Source: Roseicyclus sp041163945
GTDB taxonomy: Bacteria > Pseudomonadota > Alphaproteobacteria > Rhodobacterales > Rhodobacteraceae
Assembly (NCBI GenBank): GCA_041163945.1
Contig: JBEAQJ010000073.1
Coordinates: forward strand, 1 to 16,778
DNA length: 16,778 bases
Direction of reading: 5' to 3'
The notes under the pieces are model-generated. The model saw only the letters and a list, made by a program, of their open reading frames with translations, had not been told where the DNA came from and made no database searches. Position numbers and translations under genes: made by a program. Shown here piece after piece: positions 13,550 to 16,778 of the stretch (its first letter is position 1; each line of letters opens with the position of its first letter).

Positions 13550-14440
13550 TCAGGCGCGCCCGGGGCGGTTGATCAGGATCAACCCCGCCACCACAAGCCC
13601 CAATGCCACGACGATCTCGGGGCCGACCCGTTCCCCCAAAAGCAGCCAGCCCAACACGACGCCAAACACCGGCGACAGAAAGCTGAAGGCGGCCACGGAT
13701 GCGGCCGGGTAGATCGACAAAAGCCACAACCACAGCAAAAAGCCGATGAAAACGATCACGATGATCTGAAACGCAAGCCCCGCCCAGTGAATCCAGCCCG
13801 GATCGCGCAAAAACGGGCCAAAGGCAAAAGCCGCGACCGCCAGAACCGGCACCGAGACGCCCAATTGCCAAACCAGCTGCATCTCGGGGCGCAAGATGCG
13901 CAGACGGCTGGCCTTGGCCAGCGCCGCGATGCCCGCCCAGGCCAGTGCAGCCGCCAGCGCGCAGACATCGCCCACCAGCGACCCCTGCCCCTCTGCATCC
14001 CCCCGTAGCGCCAGCGCCAGCACCACGCCGCCGAACGCGAGCCCAAGCCCAATGGCGCTGGCCCGGGTGATTGCCGCGCCCCGGATCGTCAGGTGGCTGA
14101 TCACCGCCAGCCAAACCGGCATCGAATAAAACAAGATCGCCGCGCGCGTGACCGTCGTCAGGTCCAGCGCCACGAACAGGCAGATGAATTCGAGCGCGAA
14201 CAACACGCCCATCAAAAGCCCCGGCCCCGCAGTGCCCGGCGGCAGGCTCAGCGGAATGGCGCGGTACCGCATCCAGGCCAAAAGGCACACCACCCCGCCC
14301 AGCGAGCGCAGCGCCGCGAAAAACACCGGCTGCAACCCATCGTTGACCACCGCAATCACGACCTGATTGAAGGCCAGCAACGCGGCAAAGCCGGTCAAGG
14401 CGAGCGCTCCGAAGCTGTCGATCCTGTCTTGCGATGTCAT
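13550..14440 (-). CDS. EamA/DMT-family transporter
   Basis: The 296-residue hydrophobic protein shows the two-fold EamA repeat of drug/metabolite transporters, about ten membrane helices in two halves, each ending in a GERV- or RASAIGLGLAF-like motif; the second half ends LLLGERVGPEIVVALGLVVAGLILINRP. It sits in the inner membrane and probably exports a small metabolite; the substrate is unknown. I start it at ATG 14440, because AAGGA lies 8 bases upstream and MTSQDRIDSFGALAL fits the family. An in-frame ATG at 14524 would add 28 residues containing repeated Thr-Phe-Gly that are coded by the tandem hairpins, with no good ribosome-binding site. It is divergent from fur and convergent with selO. 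Confidence 0.9.
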   Translation of the reverse strand: MTSQDRIDSFGALALTGFAALLAFNQVVIAVVNDGLQPVFFAALRSLGGVVCLLAWMRYRAIPLSLPPGTAGPGLLMGVLFALEFICLFVALDLTTVTRAAILFYSMPVWLAVISHLTIRGAAITRASAIGLGLAFGGVVLALALRGDAEGQGSLVGDVCALAAALAWAGIAALAKASRLRILRPEMQLVWQLGVSVPVLAVAAFAFGPFLRDPGWIHWAGLAFQIIVIVFIGFLLWLWLLSIYPAASVAAFSFLSPVFGVVLGWLLLGERVGPEIVVALGLVVAGLILINRPGRA

Positions 14441-14525
14441 GGCGCGCATCCTTGCCTGTGGTGCAGCACTCGCCTTGGCTTGGCCAAAGGTCAAGCCAAA
14501 GCGCCATCCAAAGGTGGCGCGCATC
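14440..14525. repeat. Direct 11-bp repeat TGGCGCGCATC flanking the hairpin pair
   Basis: TGGCGCGCATC occurs at 14440-14450 and again at 14515-14525. The first copy covers the start codon of the transporter and the second is the outer arm of the first hairpin, so the tandem hairpins lie between direct repeats. The second copy could pair with the same complementary RNA as the start region. Confidence 0.6.
14473..14520 (-). ncRNA. Two abutting hairpins with matching CC-UUU-GG caps upstream of the EamA transporter
   Basis: Read on the minus strand, GCGCCA/TGGCGC (14520-14515 with 14506-14501) encloses CCTTTGGA. It is followed directly by CTTTGGCTTG/CAAGCCAAGG (14501-14492 with 14482-14473, one G-U pair), which encloses ACCTTTGGC. 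In both loops CC and GG can pair further and leave a UUU tip. The element lies about 33-80 bases upstream of the transporter ATG, where a 5' leader would be. It could be a cis-regulatory RNA, an operator array or a small repeated element. It matches no riboswitch I know; the tandem layout recalls guanidine-II, but the ACGR loops of that class are absent. Confidence 0.5.
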
Positions 14526-14587
14526 TTTTCTCAGGGCGCCAAATCCCTTACACCTGTGCCCCACGACCACAATCGGGGGGCCGCGAC

Positions 14588-15001
14588 ATGACCGACACGA
14601 TCGAGGCGCGCTGCGAGGCCAAGGGCCTGCGCATGACCGAGCAACGCCGCGTGATCGCGCAGGTGCTCGAGGCCGCGACCGACCATCCCGATGTCGAAGA
14701 GCTTTACACCCGCGCCAGCGCCCGCGATCCGCGGATCTCGATCGCGACGGTCTATCGCACCGTCAAGCTGTTCGAAGAATCCGGGATCCTGGATCGTCTG
14801 GAATTCGGCGATGGCCGCGCCCGGTACGAAGATGCCGAACGCGACCACCATGACCATCTGATCGACATACAATCCGGCGCCGTCATCGAATTTGTCGACC
14901 CCGAGATCGAGGCGCTGCAAGAGCGCATCGCCGCCAAGCTGGGCTATCGGCTCAAGGGCCACAGGCTGGAGCTTTACGGCGTGCCGATCCGCAAGCCCTG
15001 A
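14588..15001 (+). CDS. fur: Fur-family metal-responsive repressor (Fur/Mur type)
   Basis: This 137-residue regulator has the DNA-binding helices GLRMTEQRRVIAQVLE (13-28) and ISIATVYRTVKLFEESGIL (50-68), then the metal-binding, dimerising half with ERDHHDHLID (84-93), IEFVDPEIEALQE (100-112) and GHRLELYG (124-131). His33, Glu81, His88, His90, Glu101 and His125 are likely regulatory metal ligands by position. There is only one cysteine (Cys9), so the CxxC structural zinc site of E. coli Fur is missing. In Rhodobacteraceae the protein of this type (Fur/Mur) is reported to act mainly in manganese homeostasis, so iron should not be assumed. It lacks the HHH motif and heme region of Irr. ATG 14588 is preceded by GGGGGGCCGCGAC. 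I see no clear Fur box or Mur site in its own upstream gap. Confidence 0.93.
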   Translation: MTDTIEARCEAKGLRMTEQRRVIAQVLEAATDHPDVEELYTRASARDPRISIATVYRTVKLFEESGILDRLEFGDGRARYEDAERDHHDHLIDIQSGAVIEFVDPEIEALQERIAAKLGYRLKGHRLELYGVPIRKP

Positions 15002-15125
15002 ACCCGGCACGCGCCGGCCGACGCGCATGTGTCGTTTCGGAAAGATGGCTGGAACGGCCTTGGCGCTTCCATCCCCGATCGGGGCGCGATAAGCCGGGGG
15101 CAGCTTTCGCAGCAAGGCAGGCGGC
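15002..15125. promoter_or_regulatory. fur-EamA intergenic region with a 12-bp palindrome
   Basis: Just after the fur stop, CCGGC (15004-15008) and GCCGG (15013-15017) form a small hairpin that may end the fur transcript. Further on, CCCCGATCGGGG at 15073-15084 is a perfect 12-bp palindrome located 41 bp before the next gene. It could be a regulator site or a short hairpin with a GATC loop. No convincing -35/-10 pair is visible. Confidence 0.35.
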
Positions 15126-15986
15126 ATGGACAATCTCAAGGGCATGGCATGGATGACACTGGCCATGCTGGCCTTTGCCCTGACCGACATGTTCATGGTC
15201 TTTGCCGCGCGCGAAATGCCGGTCTGGCAGATCTTGTTCCTGTTCGGCATGGGCGGCGCTGTCTTGTTCGCGCTGTGGGCGCGCGGGTCGGGGCATCGCT
15301 GGTTCGGCCCGGTGCTGATGCTGCGCGCGGTGATGATCCGCAACCTGGCCGAGGTCTTCGCCACCGTCAGTTTCGTGATCGCCCTGTCGCTCATTCCGCT
15401 GTCGACGCTGTCGGCGGTGATCCAGGCCAATCCGCTGCTGGTCACGCTTGGGGCCGCGCTGTTTCTGGGCGAAAAGGTTGGCTGGCGGCGTTGGCTGGCC
15501 ATCGGCATCGGCCTGGCGGGGGTGTTGCTGATCTTGCGCCCCGGCGCGGACAGCTTTGATCCGAACATTCTGTATGCGGTTGCAGCCGCCATCGGCCTGT
15601 CGCTGCGCGATCTGTCGACACGGCGCGTGCCCAAGACCGTGGCAACCCCGCTGTTGGCCAGTTACAGCTTTGCCACCTTGGCGCTGGCGGGCGGCGGTGT
15701 CTTGCTGGTGTCGGGCGGCTGGGTCTGGCCCACGCTGATGATCGGGCTGAGCATTCCGGCCGCGATCCTGTCGGGCATGGTGGCCTATTTCGCCATCACC
15801 GCCGCCATGCGCGTGGGCGAAATCGCCGCCGTGACCCCGTTTCGCTACACCCGGCTTGTCTTTGCCTTTGCCATCGCGGTGGTCGTTTTTGACGAGCGGA
15901 TCGAACCGATGACGCTGCTGGGGGTGGCCATCGTCATCGCCACCGGGCTTTACAGCCTGTGGCGCGAACGTCAGGCCCGGGGCTGA
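15126..15986 (+). CDS. EamA/DMT-family transporter
   Basis: The 286-residue polytopic protein has about ten predicted membrane helices in two EamA repeats. The first ends LGEKVGWRRWLAIGIGLAGVLLILRPG, cut here to its recognisable parts GEKVGWRRW and LAGVLLILRPG. The second ends with DERIEPMTLLGVAIVIATG. It starts MDNLKGMAWMTLAMLAFALT and belongs to the group sometimes compared with S-adenosylmethionine or riboflavin-type EamA carriers; the substrate cannot be read from sequence. ATG 15126 follows GCAAGGCAGGCGGC, giving an AAGG ribosome-binding site. It lies 124 bp after fur and 114 bp before eno. It is not a close copy of the other EamA protein in the window; they share only the fold and short motifs. 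Confidence 0.9.
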   Translation: MDNLKGMAWMTLAMLAFALTDMFMVFAAREMPVWQILFLFGMGGAVLFALWARGSGHRWFGPVLMLRAVMIRNLAEVFATVSFVIALSLIPLSTLSAVIQANPLLVTLGAALFLGEKVGWRRWLAIGIGLAGVLLILRPGADSFDPNILYAVAAAIGLSLRDLSTRRVPKTVATPLLASYSFATLALAGGGVLLVSGGWVWPTLMIGLSIPAAILSGMVAYFAITAAMRVGEIAAVTPFRYTRLVFAFAIAVVVFDERIEPMTLLGVAIVIATGLYSLWRERQARG

Positions 15987-16009
15987 GGCCCGGGGCGGAT
16001 CGCCCGGCC
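15974..16009 (+). terminator. GC-rich repeat and hairpin at the end of the second EamA gene
   Basis: GGCCCGGGGC occurs twice, at 15974-15983 (end of the coding region) and 15987-15996 (just after the stop). From the second copy, GGGCG (15993-15997) can pair with CGCCC (16001-16005) around GAT, and GGCC (15987-15990) with GGCC (16006-16009) outside it. This makes a stable hairpin directly after the stop, without a T-run. Confidence 0.4.
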
Positions 16010-16041
16010 CATTGGCCGCAGCATGGCGTGGCCCATGACCC

Positions 16042-16070
16042 TTCGCATGGCCCGCAAGGCTTGCTATAGA
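16042..16070 (+). promoter_or_regulatory. Likely eno promoter (TTCGCA, 17 bp, TATAGA)
   Basis: TATAGA at 16065-16070, within TTGCTATAGAG, is the only A/T-rich hexamer in the gap and lies 17 bp after TTCGCA (16042-16047, four of six matches to TTGACA). Transcription would begin near 16077, giving a leader of about 24 bases with GAGGGGA at 16088-16094. Confidence 0.55.
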
Positions 16071-16100
16071 GCGGCCAAACGCGACCCGAGGGGATTTTCC

Positions 16101-16778
16101 ATGAGCTTCATCACCGATATTCACGCCCGCGAAATCCTGGACAGCCGCGGCAACCCGACGGTCGAGGTCGATGTGACGCTGGAAGATGGCACCATGGGCC
16201 GCGCGGCCGTGCCGTCCGGGGCCTCCACCGGCTTGCACGAGGCGGTCGAACGCCGCGACGGCGATGCCAAGCGCTATCTGGGCAAGGGCGTTCTGGGCGC
16301 GGTGGCCGCCGTGAACGGCGAAATCGCCGATGCGCTGGTGGGCTTTGACGCCACCGAACAAGAAGCGATCGACGCGGCGCTGTGCGAAATCGACGGCACC
16401 GACAACAAGGGACGTTTGGGTGCCAACGCCATCCTGGGGGTATCGCTGGCCGTGGCCAAGGCGGCCGCAGATTTCGGCGGCCAGCCGCTTTACCGCTATG
16501 TCGGGGGAACCGCCGCACGGCTGTTGCCGGTGCCGATGATGAACATCATCAATGGCGGCGAACATGCCGACAATCCCATCGACATCCAGGAATTCATGAT
16601 CATGCCGGTGGCGGCCGAGTCGATCCGCGACGCCGTGCGCATGGGCGCGGAAGTTTTCCATACCCTGAAGAAGGAACTCTCGGCCGCCGGCCTCGCCACC
16701 GGCGTGGGCGACGAAGGCGGCTTTGCGCCCAACATCAGCTCGACCCGGGATGCACTTGATTTCATTTTGAAATCCATC
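16101..16778 (+). CDS. eno: Enolase (partial, N-terminal half)
   Basis: The frame runs open to the window edge with 226 codons, a little over half of the usual 425 or so residues. Enolase converts 2-phosphoglycerate to phosphoenolpyruvate in glycolysis and takes part in the RNA degradosome of some bacteria. Seen: ITDIHAREILDSRGNPTVEV (4-23), the mobile loop PSGASTGLHEA (38-48) with the Ser that contacts the metal, IINGGEHADN (149-158) and GDEGGFAPN (203-211), which holds the catalytic Glu205. The catalytic Lys and the remaining metal ligands lie beyond the edge. ATG 16101 has GAGGGGA six bases upstream. Confidence 0.97.
   Translation, partial: MSFITDIHAREILDSRGNPTVEVDVTLEDGTMGRAAVPSGASTGLHEAVERRDGDAKRYLGKGVLGAVAAVNGEIADALVGFDATEQEAIDAALCEIDGTDNKGRLGANAILGVSLAVAKAAADFGGQPLYRYVGGTAARLLPVPMMNIINGGEHADNPIDIQEFMIMPVAAESIRDAVRMGAEVFHTLKKELSAAGLATGVGDEGGFAPNISSTRDALDFILKSI

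Noticed and set aside
14441..14524. In-frame extension of the minus-strand EamA protein from ATG 14524 (28 extra residues)
   Set aside because: The extension is coded by the hairpin pair, has no good ribosome-binding site and does not look like an EamA N-terminus, whereas ATG 14440 has AAGGA at proper spacing.
1..16778. Mobile element, prophage, CRISPR array, tRNA or rRNA
   Set aside because: No transposase, integrase, spaced repeats, cloverleaf or rRNA core sequence was seen, and coding character is even across the window.

Overview
This window looks like ordinary core chromosome from a high-GC alphaproteobacterium, most likely in the Rhodobacterales (Rhodobacter/Paracoccus/Roseobacter relatives). 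The reasons are the strong G/C bias at third codon positions, the gene order trpG-trpD-trpC-moaC-moeA-lexA with comEC on the opposite strand and then gltX-gltA (a neighbourhood I remember from that order, not looked up), the GAAC-N7-GAAC type of LexA operator, a Fur protein of the alphaproteobacterial Fur/Mur type, and an intergenic hairpin of the kind common in Rhodobacterales. No phage, insertion sequence, CRISPR array, tRNA or rRNA is visible.

Layout. At the left edge (1-578, minus) is the N-terminal part of a membrane-anchored, proline/alanine-rich protein, probably a divergent polysaccharide deacetylase. Divergent from it runs a tight plus-strand cluster (739-4953): trpG, trpD and trpC for tryptophan synthesis, then moaC and moeA for molybdenum cofactor. 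Next comes lexA (5075-5758), whose promoter carries three GAAC repeats at 11-bp spacing, giving two overlapping SOS boxes laid over the -35/-10 region. The stop codons of lexA and comEC (minus, 5752-7944) overlap by 7 bp. comEC and gltX are divergent, and between them is a perfect 11-bp inverted repeat of GTTAAC-containing sites. gltX, gltA, a nucleoside hydrolase gene and selO follow on the plus strand (8066-13485).

The right end holds an EamA/DMT transporter (13550-14440, minus) convergent with selO, fur (14588-15001) divergent from it, a second EamA/DMT transporter (15126-15986), and the first half of eno (16101 to the edge).

The genes form separate housekeeping units: amino-acid and cofactor synthesis, SOS control, DNA uptake, tRNA charging, TCA cycle, nucleoside salvage, redox-linked AMPylation, metal-responsive regulation, export and glycolysis. 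I found no convincing new multi-gene system. The most interesting unexplained signals are non-coding: two abutting hairpins with matching CC-UUU-GG caps just upstream of the minus-strand transporter, the triple SOS operator of lexA, the inverted repeat between comEC and gltX, and the structured repeat between gltA and the nucleoside hydrolase gene.
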